Positions 1-8,233 are shown, counted from the stretch's first letter. The stretch is 42,791 nt of DNA from Candidatus Rifleibacteriota bacterium (GCA_017526725.1 JAFXRA010000140.1:1-42791); one strand, 5' to 3'. Numbers and translations: made by a program. The notes: generated from the sequence alone by a model not told the origin.

Positions 1-198
1 GTAGACTTCCCTTATTTCTCCTCTCTATTGCTCTCATCTTTCTAAAAGACCCCCTTTTGTAAAGGGGGATTAAGGGGGATTTTTGAGAACTTTGCTTAAC
101 AGTAAAAAGCAGAGTCTGAAGACTTGTAGTGAACTAAAGCCAATTCCCTTATCTCTTTTTTCTCTTATCTCTGCTCTCTAAATTGAGAGGTCTCACGT
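1..198. repeat. Intergenic repeat mosaic at window start
   Basis: No gene is seen here. Bases 1-7 (GTAGACT) match the right end of the 79-bp palindrome found at 26988 and 33067, so another copy probably ends at the window edge. Next comes pyrimidine-rich sequence like that after the other palindrome copies (CTCTATTGCTCTC at about 24-36), a C5T3/A3G5 hairpin at 50-68, and at about 148-210 a stretch resembling 11733-11796, which leads into the 80-bp repeat. The last part overlaps the stop codon of the minus-strand gene that ends at 199. Confidence 0.6.
50..68. terminator. CCCCCTTT/AAAGGGGG hairpin, possible terminator
   Basis: A perfect 8-bp stem (50-57 with 61-68) has a 3-nt loop. Read on the minus strand it lies downstream of the 199-999 gene and is followed by TCTTTT, a weak U-tract. 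The adjoining GGGGGATTAAGGGGGATTTTT resembles a G-tract repeat I recall from intergenic DNA of unrelated bacteria, so it may be a repeat rather than a dedicated terminator. Confidence 0.35.
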
Positions 199-999
199 TT
201 ACTGTCCGCTATAGTATTTATTGTAGTGGCTGATTCTTGCTTCATTCTTTATTTCTGATAAATAACTAATTGATTTTGTTCTTGATTCGCTATAAAGCTC
301 ATCGTTTGTTTCGTTTTTCATTTTCGTAGAATTAAATATTAATATATCAGAATACAATATCACGCCATTTTTATAATCAAAGTAAATTTTCCCCATTGCT
401 TCTATGTGGTAAGTAAAGGTTTTGTTATTATTAAAACTATTGTCAGAATAACTATCAAATAATATTTTTACACATTGTTTATCTTGATATTTTACAAAGT
501 CAGCGAATATATAAGAATTTTTAATTTTAATTTCAGAATTAAAAGGATTGGTATATTCTTTACTCCAGTTATAACCTATACCTATTGGCTTGTCTGGAAA
601 TTCAATAAAAAAGTTAACAATACCATAATAGTCATCTTTGCGAACTATTTCTCCAAATTTAGATATCGTTTGATAAATAGTTGCAGGACAACCGTGATAT
701 GTATTTCTTCTCCCATTGTTTATAGACTCATCTATTAGGTCACTGTATAATAAATTAATGTTTCCAGATCTGTCTTTATCTGAAATTTCTATGTGTTTTC
801 TACCTTTTACGGTCAAGTGAATATGTCTTTTCCCTTCAAGAGTATCAAAGTCAACAAAAGTCTCAGATAAGGTTTTGTAAATCAAAGTTGTACCTGCTTC
901 CATATTATAAAAAAGAAGAACTTTTTCAGGATGATTGGCTCCAAAAAGAGGAGTTATGAAGGATAGAAACAAACTTAATAATATTATTGTTTTATTCAT
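199..999 (-). CDS. Secreted protein of unknown function
   Basis: I do not recognise this 266-residue protein. It starts with a clear Sec signal peptide: Lys3, a hydrophobic run to about residue 18, and a likely cleavage near FGA/NHP at residues 19-24. There is no lipobox cysteine. The rest is rich in Tyr, Asn, Ile and Lys with alternating polar/hydrophobic strands, which suggests a beta-rich periplasmic or secreted domain. No catalytic motif or transmembrane helix is visible after the signal. It stands alone on the minus strand, divergent from fliS. The final Ser-Gly-Gln and stop codon fall in sequence resembling the intergenic 80-bp repeat, so the C-terminus may have been shaped by a repeat insertion. 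Confidence 0.7.
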   Translation of the reverse strand: MNKTIILLSLFLSFITPLFGANHPEKVLLFYNMEAGTTLIYKTLSETFVDFDTLEGKRHIHLTVKGRKHIEISDKDRSGNINLLYSDLIDESINNGRRNTYHGCPATIYQTISKFGEIVRKDDYYGIVNFFIEFPDKPIGIGYNWSKEYTNPFNSEIKIKNSYIFADFVKYQDKQCVKILFDSYSDNSFNNNKTFTYHIEAMGKIYFDYKNGVILYSDILIFNSTKMKNETNDELYSESRTKSISYLSEIKNEARISHYNKYYSGQ

Positions 1000-1423
1000 A
1001 TCGTTTTCTTGTTTTTATTGTAGTTATTTCTCTCTCTATTTATAATAATGACAAAATCTTTTTACAGCAACCTTGGTCTCTTCTCCCTTCTCCCTAAAAA
1101 TTTCTTGTGGTTAGGGAAAAATATGATAATATTATAGGGAGATGGAAGCTTTAAGATACAAGATACAAGATTCAAGATAAAAGACTATGGATAGTTTTTA
1201 TCGTAATTGGTTTTTAAAGTCTTCGACTTTATTGTTTTTATTGTTGTAAGAAAGTTTGCAAAGTATCGAATGTTGTAAATAATCAATATTTTCTAACTTT
1301 TATATAACAATGAAAACTACAAAAACGAAACAAAATAATATAAGGCTTTAAACAAAAATTGTTATAAAAGCTTGCGATTATTGAGTTTGATGGTAAAATT
1401 AATATAGGGATGTAATTTGTACG
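1000..1423. repeat. Intergenic region with degenerate AAGATACA repeats
   Basis: This 424-bp AT-rich gap lies between the divergent 199-999 gene and fliS. At 1151-1184 there is a degenerate tandem run of AAGATACA/AGATTCA/AGATAAA units; similar runs occur at 32641-32687 and, as GAAGATT units, at 37365-37402. An imperfect TCCCTAA...TTAGGGA inverted repeat lies near 1095-1121. No ORF with coding character was found. Confidence 0.5.
1381..1408 (+). promoter_or_regulatory. Weak candidate sigma-70 promoter for fliS
   Basis: TTGAGT (1381-1386) and TATAGG (1403-1408) are separated by 16 nt, just upstream of the fliS ATG. The -10 is poor and the leader would be very short. I see no sigma-28-type GCCGATAA here. 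Tentative. Confidence 0.2.
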
Positions 1424-1867
1424 ATGGGTTATCCTACATATGGTCCGAGCAGTCAGAATGCTGCTAACTATCAGAAAATAAAGATAGAAACAGCTACTCC
1501 TGAAGCATTGATATTGATGCTGTATGATGGAGCCCTTCGTTTTATGGCCCAGGCAGAAGCTGCCTTTGAAGAAAACAATATCGAAAAGATAAACAATTTT
1601 CTTCTAAGGGTTCAGGCAATTTTCACAGAATTGCAGTGTTCTTTAGATCGTGAAAAGGGTGGCGATATAGCTGCCAACCTTGAACGATTGTATATTTTTT
1701 TCAACAATCAATTAGTTGAAGCAAATATGAAAAAAGATGTAAACTATTTATTGGCGATAAAACCGATGGTTCAAAACCTTCGGGATTCTTGGGAAGTAGC
1801 GATGCAAAAGCATCAGTCTACTCAGACCACAGTTCCGCCTCGGCCTAGATTGAACTTATCTGCTTAA
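1424..1867 (+). CDS. fliS: Flagellar export chaperone FliS
   Basis: FliS binds the C-terminal helix of flagellin in the cytoplasm, prevents premature polymerisation and aids export. The N-terminal pattern NAANYQKIKIETATPEALI followed by LMLYDGALRFM is diagnostic, and the rest is all-helical as expected. At 147 residues it is slightly longer than the usual 125-135, with a Thr/Pro-rich tail after about residue 130. The ribosome-binding site is weak (GGGATG about 10 nt upstream), but the ATG agrees with the family start. A small ORF follows 18 nt after the stop, then a radical SAM protein, so this looks like a short motility operon. No flagellin gene is present in the window. Confidence 0.93.
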   Translation: MGYPTYGPSSQNAANYQKIKIETATPEALILMLYDGALRFMAQAEAAFEENNIEKINNFLLRVQAIFTELQCSLDREKGGDIAANLERLYIFFNNQLVEANMKKDVNYLLAIKPMVQNLRDSWEVAMQKHQSTQTTVPPRPRLNLSA

Positions 1868-1885
1868 ATTACATGGAGGTAAATT

Positions 1886-2062
1886 ATGAGCGGTGTAAGC
1901 GGTGTTTCTTCTAGTTCTGCAGCTTCAATGATGCAGGTTCTTAACGACAGTATGCAGTCTCAGACTGATATGGCTGAAAAATTCGTTAAAATTGCAGCCG
2001 AAGAAAAAGTTCAGGCTCAACAATTATCAATGTTAGGACAAGTTATAGATAGATATGTCTAA
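1886..2062 (+). CDS. Small ORF, possible YjfB-like motility protein (58 aa)
   Basis: This 58-codon ORF has an excellent ribosome-binding site (GGAGG, 6 nt spacing) and starts 18 nt after fliS. It begins MSGVSGVSSSS and continues with an amphipathic helix rich in Gln, Met, Ala and Lys. Size, composition and flagellar context resemble the small YjfB-type putative motility proteins, but the match is by eye. Its last 8 nt (ATGTCTAA) overlap the start of the radical SAM gene at 2055, which suggests translational coupling. The strong Shine-Dalgarno site and exact fit between neighbours make it very likely real. Confidence 0.75.
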   Translation: MSGVSGVSSSSAASMMQVLNDSMQSQTDMAEKFVKIAAEEKVQAQQLSMLGQVIDRYV

Positions 2063-3707
2063 TGTCGGCGTTATTTATTACGCTGATGCTGTAATAAATC
2101 TTTACAGAAAAAACGTTGATTTATCTGTACCTGTATGGAATGGGTTAAACTCATTTCAGATATTATATAAAAGATTAAAAAGGCTTAACATAGCTGGCTC
2201 AGTTCTTCTGTTGCCAAATCAGCTTTGTGAAGCTTTTTCTTTTTTAGCTTCCGAAACAAAAACTCAGATACTTCCTTTTGATGTTTCTCAAGTTTTGGAA
2301 AAGCCTTATGGTCTTAATCAGCAACATTGGTTTCTGGAAAACAATAGCGGTAACGATACCTGGTATGGTGCAGGTTTTGCAAAGGTATTTGAAAAGTATA
2401 ACTGGAAAACAGCTATTTTAGTGCCTTTAACTAATTTGCTAATTGACGCAAAAGATGTTGAGGAAAGTTTAAACCTTTATTTTGACGAAGGTTTTGAAAT
2501 CTGCCTGGCTGAAGAAAGAATACCCGGGGCAGAATGGGCAATCTTAGACAGAGACCTGATTTTGGGTCTATATAGAAGTCATCCCGAAGTTATGACCAGC
2601 CGAGGGGCTTTGTTCTGGGCTATTAAAAAGCCTTTGTATCCATTTAAGGTGGGGGCTTATCACTGCCCTAGAATCAGGCCTTCTATAAGTGCTAATCTTA
2701 GACTGAACTCATTAAGAGCTTTGAACTGTTATTGTTCTGTTGCGCCAGCTAATTTTGATTCACCAGATTTTTCTTATGGCGATTTTATTAATAATTCCGG
2801 TTGGGAAAAGGCCTATACAGATTATGCCCCTGTTCAAATCAATATTGAGCCATCAAGCTTTTGTAATGCAAGCTGTATTGGCTGTCCTAACTCTGTATTA
2901 AAACGCAAAAAATGTAATTTACCAGTTGAGCTTGTAGAAAAAATAGTTAATGAAATAGACGACAAAGACCAGCGAATAGTATTTTCTGGGATTGGCGAGC
3001 CTCTTTTGAACAGAGAATTATCTGAAATGCTTAAATTGACATCTGGCTTTTGCACGACTTTGCAGACTTCTTTGCAGGTAATGCCAGATGACATTTTCCC
3101 CTATGAAGCAGTTGATCACATAAGAATCAGCATAGATTCAGATGTTAAAAGCGGTTTTGAAAGATTGAGAAAAGATTGCTCCTGGCAGAATATAGAAGAT
3201 TTTATTGAGAAAGCATCTAAGTTAAAGGAAACTTACGATAGCAAGTTCCCTGAAATTGGGCTTGATTATTTAAGAAGAGGGGTTTCAGAAGCCGACATTC
3301 TTCCATTTATGAAGAAGTGGAAAAAGCTTTGCAAGCCAGTTTTCAAGGGTGATTTTTTCAGATGGCCCTATGACGAGAAGCCAGATAAGATAAGTTGGTA
3401 TCAAATCAGCGGTCAGTCAGAGTATTGTGGTATTTCAAAAAATACATCTACAGTGAGTTTTGAGCCTTTTAAGCGAAGACCTTGTAAAAATGCTTTCTCT
3501 CTTACAATTCTGAGTGATGGAACAGTTACTGGATGCCCCTATGATGCAGAAGGTAGTCTTTGCAACTTAGGGAATCTTAAAGAAAAATCTTTGATGGAAA
3601 TATGGAATTCTTCATCTGCAAAAGCTTGGCGAGAAAGTCATTTATTAATAAAACTTAATAAAGATTGCTATTGTAAAAATTGCCATGATTGGTATAATAT
3701 GTTTTAA
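2055..3707 (+). CDS. Radical SAM/SPASM protein with N-terminal nucleotidyltransferase-like region
   Basis: 550 residues. The radical SAM motif CxxxCxxC is at Cys270/274/277, followed by SGIGEPLLN (about 311-319), which fits the SAM-binding GGE-type motif. The C-terminus (about 477-543) has a SPASM-type cysteine set (Cys477, 494, 503, 538, 540, 543) for auxiliary iron-sulfur clusters. Residues 1-220 have an alternating alpha/beta pattern faintly like a sugar nucleotidyltransferase but lack a clear signature loop. The layout recalls the spiro-SPASM proteins of spirochaetes (inference). It overlaps the small ORF by 8 nt and lies behind fliS, so a role in modifying flagellin or another secreted peptide is plausible but unproven. 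The next gene, 21 nt downstream, encodes a Cys/His-rich repeat protein. Confidence 0.8.
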   Translation: MSNVGVIYYADAVINLYRKNVDLSVPVWNGLNSFQILYKRLKRLNIAGSVLLLPNQLCEAFSFLASETKTQILPFDVSQVLEKPYGLNQQHWFLENNSGNDTWYGAGFAKVFEKYNWKTAILVPLTNLLIDAKDVEESLNLYFDEGFEICLAEERIPGAEWAILDRDLILGLYRSHPEVMTSRGALFWAIKKPLYPFKVGAYHCPRIRPSISANLRLNSLRALNCYCSVAPANFDSPDFSYGDFINNSGWEKAYTDYAPVQINIEPSSFCNASCIGCPNSVLKRKKCNLPVELVEKIVNEIDDKDQRIVFSGIGEPLLNRELSEMLKLTSGFCTTLQTSLQVMPDDIFPYEAVDHIRISIDSDVKSGFERLRKDCSWQNIEDFIEKASKLKETYDSKFPEIGLDYLRRGVSEADILPFMKKWKKLCKPVFKGDFFRWPYDEKPDKISWYQISGQSEYCGISKNTSTVSFEPFKRRPCKNAFSLTILSDGTVTGCPYDAEGSLCNLGNLKEKSLMEIWNSSSAKAWRESHLLIKLNKDCYCKNCHDWYNMF

Positions 3708-3728
3708 AATTTTTCGGAGGAAGTATAT

Positions 3729-4694
3729 ATGAAGAAATTATTAGGTGTTCTTCTTGGTTTTTGTTTAATTATTCCAGCTCTTATGGCAGCAGATGTTTCA
3801 GAAATCAATAAACATGCTTGGTTAAGTCATATTAGAGAAATGAATGTAATGCGCAGACAGCTTATTGAAGCTTCTAAGAAAGCTAATAATTCTGCTGAAG
3901 ATATGGCCATTTATAATGAATTGATGGCAAAGTTTGAAAGAAAACAGGCTGCATGGGATGAATATATTACTGCTGTTGCTAATGACGATGAAGAAGGCAG
4001 AGCAAAAGTAGAAAATAAATTCCAGGGCGAAAGACCTCATCATGGTCATCATCAACATCATCCCAGATTCCATAAGCATCATCATCGCAGACCATTCTGT
4101 GAATGCTGCAAATGCACTAAATGTGAATGTGAAGACTGCAAATGCTGCACTTGTGAAAAATGCGAATGCCGCAAAATCGCTCCAAAGCATGAACACAAAT
4201 GCCATAAGGCAGAAAAATGTGGCGAATGCCCAAAAGCTCAGAAATGCGAAAAGAAATGCATGAAGGCAGAAAAATGCTGTGGTGAATGCCCAAAAGCTCA
4301 GAAGTGCGAAAAGAAATGCATGAAGGGTGAAAAATGCTGTGGCGAATGCCCAAAAGCTCAGAAGTGCGAAAAGAAATGCATGAAGGCAGATAAATGCTGT
4401 GGCGAATGCCCAAAACTTCAAGAATGCGAAAAGAAATGCAAGAAGGCTGACAAATGCGGTAAGTGCCCAAAAGCTGAACACAAATGCATGAAGAACGAAA
4501 AGTGCTGCAAAGCTAATAAATGCATGAAAGCTGACAAATGCTGTGGCAAATGTGCAAAAGCAGAAAAATGTGGCAAGTGCCCAAAAGCTGAAAAGAAATG
4601 CATGAAAGCTGACAAATGTGGCGAATGTGAAAAAGGTGAAAAACTTAGCTGCATGGAAGCCAACATTAAATATGAAAGCGAAAGAGCAAAATAA
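3729..4694 (+). CDS. Secreted Cys/His/Lys-rich tandem-repeat protein, putative metal binder
   Basis: 321 residues in three parts. Residues 1-21 are a Sec signal peptide ending in LMAA. Residues 22-100 are helical and charged. From about residue 101 a His-rich stretch (HHGHHQHH, HKHHH) leads into about 220 residues holding about 47 cysteines, mostly in KCC, GEC and CPKAQKC contexts alternating with lysine. Residues 159-237 are tandem repeats of 19-20 residues. The composition suggests a metallothionein-like or cross-linked extracytoplasmic metal-binding protein. No known family is recognised. The ribosome-binding site is strong (CGGAGGAAG). It lies 21 nt after the radical SAM/SPASM gene, so its thiols may be substrates for that enzyme (speculative). 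A terminator follows directly. Confidence 0.8.
   Translation: MKKLLGVLLGFCLIIPALMAADVSEINKHAWLSHIREMNVMRRQLIEASKKANNSAEDMAIYNELMAKFERKQAAWDEYITAVANDDEEGRAKVENKFQGERPHHGHHQHHPRFHKHHHRRPFCECCKCTKCECEDCKCCTCEKCECRKIAPKHEHKCHKAEKCGECPKAQKCEKKCMKAEKCCGECPKAQKCEKKCMKGEKCCGECPKAQKCEKKCMKADKCCGECPKLQECEKKCKKADKCGKCPKAEHKCMKNEKCCKANKCMKADKCCGKCAKAEKCGKCPKAEKKCMKADKCGECEKGEKLSCMEANIKYESERAK
4203..4439 (+). repeat. In-frame 60-bp tandem repeat inside the Cys-rich gene
   Basis: Three consecutive 60-bp units (4260-4319, 4320-4379, 4380-4439) are nearly identical at DNA level. A 57-bp unit (4203-4259), which lacks one Cys codon, precedes them. Each unit encodes a MKAEKCC-GECPKAQKC-EKKC type block. The high nucleotide identity suggests recent expansion by slippage or recombination, so copy number may vary between strains. 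Confidence 0.9.
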
Positions 4695-4722
4695 TCTTAC
4701 AAGTAAGATAAAAATTGATTAG

Positions 4723-4757
4723 AAAAAACGCTTCTCTATTAAGAGAAGCGTTTTTTT
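4723..4757. terminator. Bidirectional rho-independent terminator
   Basis: CGCTTCTCT (4729-4737) pairs perfectly with AGAGAAGCG (4742-4750) around an ATTA loop. The stem is flanked by A6 on the left and T7 on the right, so it can act on both strands. It separates the convergent Cys-rich gene (+) and the LmeA-like gene (-). Confidence 0.9.
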
Positions 4758-4815
4758 ATACAGAAGAAGCTGTGCCTATTAGATTTTCGAGAAGACTATT
4801 AGGTCATTAAAAAGC

Positions 4816-5586
4816 TCAGTCGGGGAAACTGGTTATGCGGAGCTGACCTTCGGTAATCTTGATTTGTTCAAGATTTACATCGAAAGAGAATTTTTTGAAA
4901 TTCATCAGCGGATTTATTTTTTTAATGATAGTTCCTATAAAGCTTCTAGGCATAGAAATGCGGTTAACTTTCATTTTGCTGGCATGGAACCAGATTTCTT
5001 TATCATCTTTTATGGAGAAATTACCTTTGGCCCAGAATTCAACTTTAACAATACCGTATTTGGTTGAACCAGAAAGTTCCATACTGTTGTTCATCATTTT
5101 TACTTTAGGATGGTCAACTTTGATTTTTTTTGCTTTAAACTTGAGAAAATCATTTAAATCGGTTTCTTTTACTATTACATCCATGTTTATGGTACATTTG
5201 TTGACCGGTCTTATTTTTTCATTATCAAGCAATTTTTTTGTGTTGATCTGAACATCAAGAAATTCTATTTTTGCACTTTCAACAATAACATGTTCAACTG
5301 TGCTTCTATAGGCATATACATAGATTTTTTTGAATTTACCTAAGGCTGTATCTTCTGGGGAAATATGAGTTATTTCTATAGTAATAGAAGCTGGATTTTC
5401 AACTTCTTTGAGCATTGCTGCTTTTAGTTTGTCATCTATTATTTGAGGATTAGAAGCTATCATGGCTGTAATAGCAGGGTCGGGAACATAGTTCTCTTCA
5501 ATTTCTACACCCTTTGCCCAGGAGATAGAAGATGATATTAGGGTAAAAACTGCGATAGCAAAAAATAATTGTTTAATTCTTTTCAT
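4816..5586 (-). CDS. LmeA/DUF2993-like periplasmic lipid-binding protein
   Basis: The reading frame opens at 5604, but the ATG at 5586 has the better ribosome-binding site (AGGA about 9 nt upstream) and puts Lys-Arg directly before the signal peptide. The product is about 256 residues with a Sec signal ending near SWA. The mature part has repeated long beta-strands (ITIEITHIS, AKIEFLDVQI, STKYGIVKVEFWAKG, VNRISMP) and the VKETDLNDFLKFK segment typical of LmeA/DUF2993 proteins, which bind phospholipid-like ligands in the envelope. It is last in a minus-strand run after the lptG-like and nucleotidase-like genes, consistent with outer-membrane biogenesis. Assignment is by pattern only. Confidence 0.6.
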   Translation of the reverse strand: MKRIKQLFFAIAVFTLISSSISWAKGVEIEENYVPDPAITAMIASNPQIIDDKLKAAMLKEVENPASITIEITHISPEDTALGKFKKIYVYAYRSTVEHVIVESAKIEFLDVQINTKKLLDNEKIRPVNKCTINMDVIVKETDLNDFLKFKAKKIKVDHPKVKMMNNSMELSGSTKYGIVKVEFWAKGNFSIKDDKEIWFHASKMKVNRISMPRSFIGTIIKKINPLMNFKKFSFDVNLEQIKITEGQLRITSFPD

Positions 5587-5600
5587 AGCTGTCTTCCTAA

Positions 5601-7061
5601 TCATTCGAATAATTTTTCTTCATCAGCTGGAAAGCTTTGAAGGTTATTTTTCCATATAGTCCAAAGAGTTAACCCATCGTATTTTTCTATTATACACGAT
5701 TTTAAGAGTTTTTGGACAGCAAATTCCTTTGCTGTTAATTCAGTTGTACTTATTGTATAAAGTCTGTTTTTGTCTATAGAGTTTCTATTAATAGAAAATT
5801 CCCAAAAATGGTTTCCTAAGGCTAAAAACTGGCAGCCGGCAAAACCAATATCTTGTATGCTGCAATCTTCTAACATAGATGAAAACATCTTTCGAATTTG
5901 ACTTTCTGTAGCTCTGAATCTTATTATTCTTTCATTTGGAAATCTTGTTATCACGTCGCCTACTGTTATTACGCTTTCTCTGAAGCTAATCTGGTCTGGC
6001 ATTTTTATAAAAGCTATTTCTGTATTTGTAGCGAATTTCATCATTTCAGCATGTGCCTGAAGGCTTATTCTGTTCGCAGAAGTAGAGGGTCTGTTGGTTA
6101 TTGGAATTACTTTAAGAGTTTTGTGAAACTCCTGTCTTTCATGATTCCAGATCTCTTTGAAATCATTCTTTATGGCTTTTTCTGAATATTTCTTGAAAGG
6201 AATCATTCTTAGAGTAGTTCTTGGGTAACCGACATTTTTAGGAATTATATTCAATATTGGCAGAACCTTATAACCTGGTTCTACAGAGAATCTGAAAACA
6301 TTCCTTTTGCTGTCGTCCAGATGAGTAGAGGCGAAAAGTGGTGCTTCACCATTGATTGGAACATTTATTATGAAATGTATGCCGTTTAATCTTCTGAATT
6401 CATCGGTTAATTCATTGATTGTAGACAAATCGCCATAAACAATAGAAAAAGTAAAATCTTTAGAAGTTAAATCGGGGTTAATTTTTCTTAGCGCTCTGGC
6501 AGGGTTGTCAACTCTTATTTGAGACCATCGTTCAAGAGCTAGTTTATCGCAATATTCCGGGGTAATGAAATTAAAAAAATAAATTTTGCTGTTATTTACT
6601 GTTGTTAAGCAATAACGCTGGAAAATTTCGTTATTGTCAGGGGCTTCAACATTGGTAAAGACTCTGTTTTTTATGTCGTAATCCAGATAGCTTTCGTTGT
6701 AGACTTCTAAATCGTTGGGGCTTAAAGCGCCTGCTATAGGATGACATTTTTTGATGAGTTTTCTTTCTGCTTTGCCTTTATTAAGATAACTGAAAGGCTT
6801 GAACATATCAGAATCGTTGCCTATAGCGAAAATTACAGAATCTTTATCTCTTTGTTTTAAAAAAGCATTAATTACATATGGAAGTTTAAATGCTTCGGTT
6901 CCTTCTGCTTTCTGATTTTCATTGAAAGTGATGAGATTTCCGCAGATATTGCCGGGAAACATTATTTGGAAAGGCCGCAAAACTTCAGCAAAAGATGTGC
7001 TGTATGGCAACAGCCAGAATATTGCTGCTAGAAATAATAATTTTTTCTTCTTTTTTGTCAT
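5601..7061 (-). CDS. 5'-nucleotidase (UshA)-like secreted protein, probably catalytically dead
   Basis: The frame extends to a GTG at 7070, but the ATG at 7061 has a GGTG site and begins MTKKKKKLLFLAA, a good Sec signal; about 486 residues. The C-terminal part (SVITVGDVITRFPNERIIRF, then RATESQIRKMF) matches the 5'-nucleotidase C-terminal domain, and IGNDSDMFKPFSYLNKGKA matches the N-terminal metallophosphoesterase region. However, the usual NDxHG, GDxxxG and GNHE ligand motifs are replaced or missing. The fold is therefore probably kept without dinuclear-metal chemistry, and a binding or structural role is more likely. Its stop overlaps the frame of the downstream LmeA-like gene by 4 nt; the lptG-like gene is 63 nt upstream. 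Confidence 0.65.
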   Translation of the reverse strand: MTKKKKKLLFLAAIFWLLPYSTSFAEVLRPFQIMFPGNICGNLITFNENQKAEGTEAFKLPYVINAFLKQRDKDSVIFAIGNDSDMFKPFSYLNKGKAERKLIKKCHPIAGALSPNDLEVYNESYLDYDIKNRVFTNVEAPDNNEIFQRYCLTTVNNSKIYFFNFITPEYCDKLALERWSQIRVDNPARALRKINPDLTSKDFTFSIVYGDLSTINELTDEFRRLNGIHFIINVPINGEAPLFASTHLDDSKRNVFRFSVEPGYKVLPILNIIPKNVGYPRTTLRMIPFKKYSEKAIKNDFKEIWNHERQEFHKTLKVIPITNRPSTSANRISLQAHAEMMKFATNTEIAFIKMPDQISFRESVITVGDVITRFPNERIIRFRATESQIRKMFSSMLEDCSIQDIGFAGCQFLALGNHFWEFSINRNSIDKNRLYTISTTELTAKEFAVQKLLKSCIIEKYDGLTLWTIWKNNLQSFPADEEKLFE

Positions 7062-7133
7062 CTTCACCACTTTTTTAAGATTTAAACAGACAATATTTTG
7101 GACTAATTATTTAAGATTTTGAACAAAAGTTTT

Positions 7134-8216
7134 TCATTCATTTACCCTCTTTACTATGTAGGCACCAATGAATGCGAAGATAATGTTCTGCATCCAGGCA
7201 GACAGCAAAGGCGGCATATAGCCTGATTTACCTAGTGCTGTGAAGAAGCTCATCAGAACATAGTAGAAGAAAATAATACCTATTGAAACACCGAATCCGA
7301 CGAAAGCACCACTCCTGCTGTTGGTAAGGCCGAAACTTGCACCAATTATGGCAAAGAACAGACTGGCAAATGGCAGAGAGGTTTTCATGGCAAGGCCTAC
7401 ACGCATTTCTGTTGTATCCATGAATTGGCTTCTTTCATAGGCTTCTATACGAGCTTTAAGTTCAGAATAACTCATTTCTGTAGGTCTCTTGGTTTCTCTC
7501 GCAAAATCGGAGGGCTTTTCTGTAATAGGCAATATCATTTCCGGCGTGCTTATTGGGTCTGCTAAGCCGTCTTTTGTTGAATATTCCTGTTCTATAACAT
7601 TTTTTAAAAGCCAGTGAGTATCTTGATATTCCGCATCAGAAGCAGATATTCTTTTTGTTAATACCCCTTCATTATTATAGTATTCAAAAAGAACTCGTTC
7701 CATTTTACCTTTTTTTTCATAGACTTTTCTAGCATAGGCAAAAGCACCGTCAGATGTTCTTAAGATAGAGTTTTCTGTGGTTTCCGGTTCTATTAATTTC
7801 ATGATTTCCTGACGTTTTATTGTTTTAGCACGTCTGTTACTACCGGGAACAACAGTTTCGTTAAATATAAAGCTTACGATAGTTACGATAATTGCAAAAG
7901 CTAGAACAGGCACAAGAATTCGATAGAAGTTTATTCCCCCGGCTCTCATTGCTGTTGTTTCTGACCCTCTGGACATTTGCCCGAAAACTAGAAGGTTTGC
8001 TAATAAAACAGACATGGGGAAGGTAAAAATCATGTCTTGTGGAAGTCTGTTAAAGAACCATCTAATCATAACAGTAAATGAAGTGTTTTCATTTACTACG
8101 TATTGCAGAGCATTAATCATCGGGTCTATAGCGATAATTGTGACAAAAAGGAAAAAGCCGAAGAAAAATGGTCCGATTAAAGATTTAAATATATATTTGT
8201 CTAATACTTTTATCAT
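7134..8216 (-). CDS. lptG: LptF/LptG-family LPS export permease
   Basis: 360 residues with the YjgP/YjgQ layout: an N-terminal LDKYIFKSLIGPFFFG segment entering TM1, two further helices by about residue 115, a periplasmic beta-jellyroll region (about 130-260), and three C-terminal helices (about 275-355). MSRGSETTAMRAGGINF is the family's cytoplasmic coupling segment. LptF and LptG form the inner-membrane core of the LPS transporter with the ATPase LptB. I cannot firmly separate F from G, and no second paralogue or lptB is in the window. It leads a minus-strand run with two secreted proteins and is divergent from ugd. This is direct evidence for a diderm envelope. Confidence 0.88.
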   Translation of the reverse strand: MIKVLDKYIFKSLIGPFFFGFFLFVTIIAIDPMINALQYVVNENTSFTVMIRWFFNRLPQDMIFTFPMSVLLANLLVFGQMSRGSETTAMRAGGINFYRILVPVLAFAIIVTIVSFIFNETVVPGSNRRAKTIKRQEIMKLIEPETTENSILRTSDGAFAYARKVYEKKGKMERVLFEYYNNEGVLTKRISASDAEYQDTHWLLKNVIEQEYSTKDGLADPISTPEMILPITEKPSDFARETKRPTEMSYSELKARIEAYERSQFMDTTEMRVGLAMKTSLPFASLFFAIIGASFGLTNSRSGAFVGFGVSIGIIFFYYVLMSFFTALGKSGYMPPLLSAWMQNIIFAFIGAYIVKRVNE

Positions 8217-8233
8217 TTTTTCTTTACAAATGT

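Noticed and set aside
475..738. 87-codon plus-strand ORF opposite the secreted protein
   Set aside because: No ribosome-binding site, low-complexity aromatic composition, and it is covered by a better minus-strand gene with a signal peptide.
4203..4439. Possible CRISPR-like array
   Set aside because: The repeats are contiguous, in frame and coding, with no unique spacers and no cas genes nearby.
3822..4666. Several long antisense ORFs (up to 219 codons) opposite the Cys-rich gene
   Set aside because: They are Phe/Leu/His/Ser-rich by-products of the Cys/Lys codon repeats on the plus strand, lack ribosome-binding sites, and the plus-strand frame has a signal peptide and a strong Shine-Dalgarno site.
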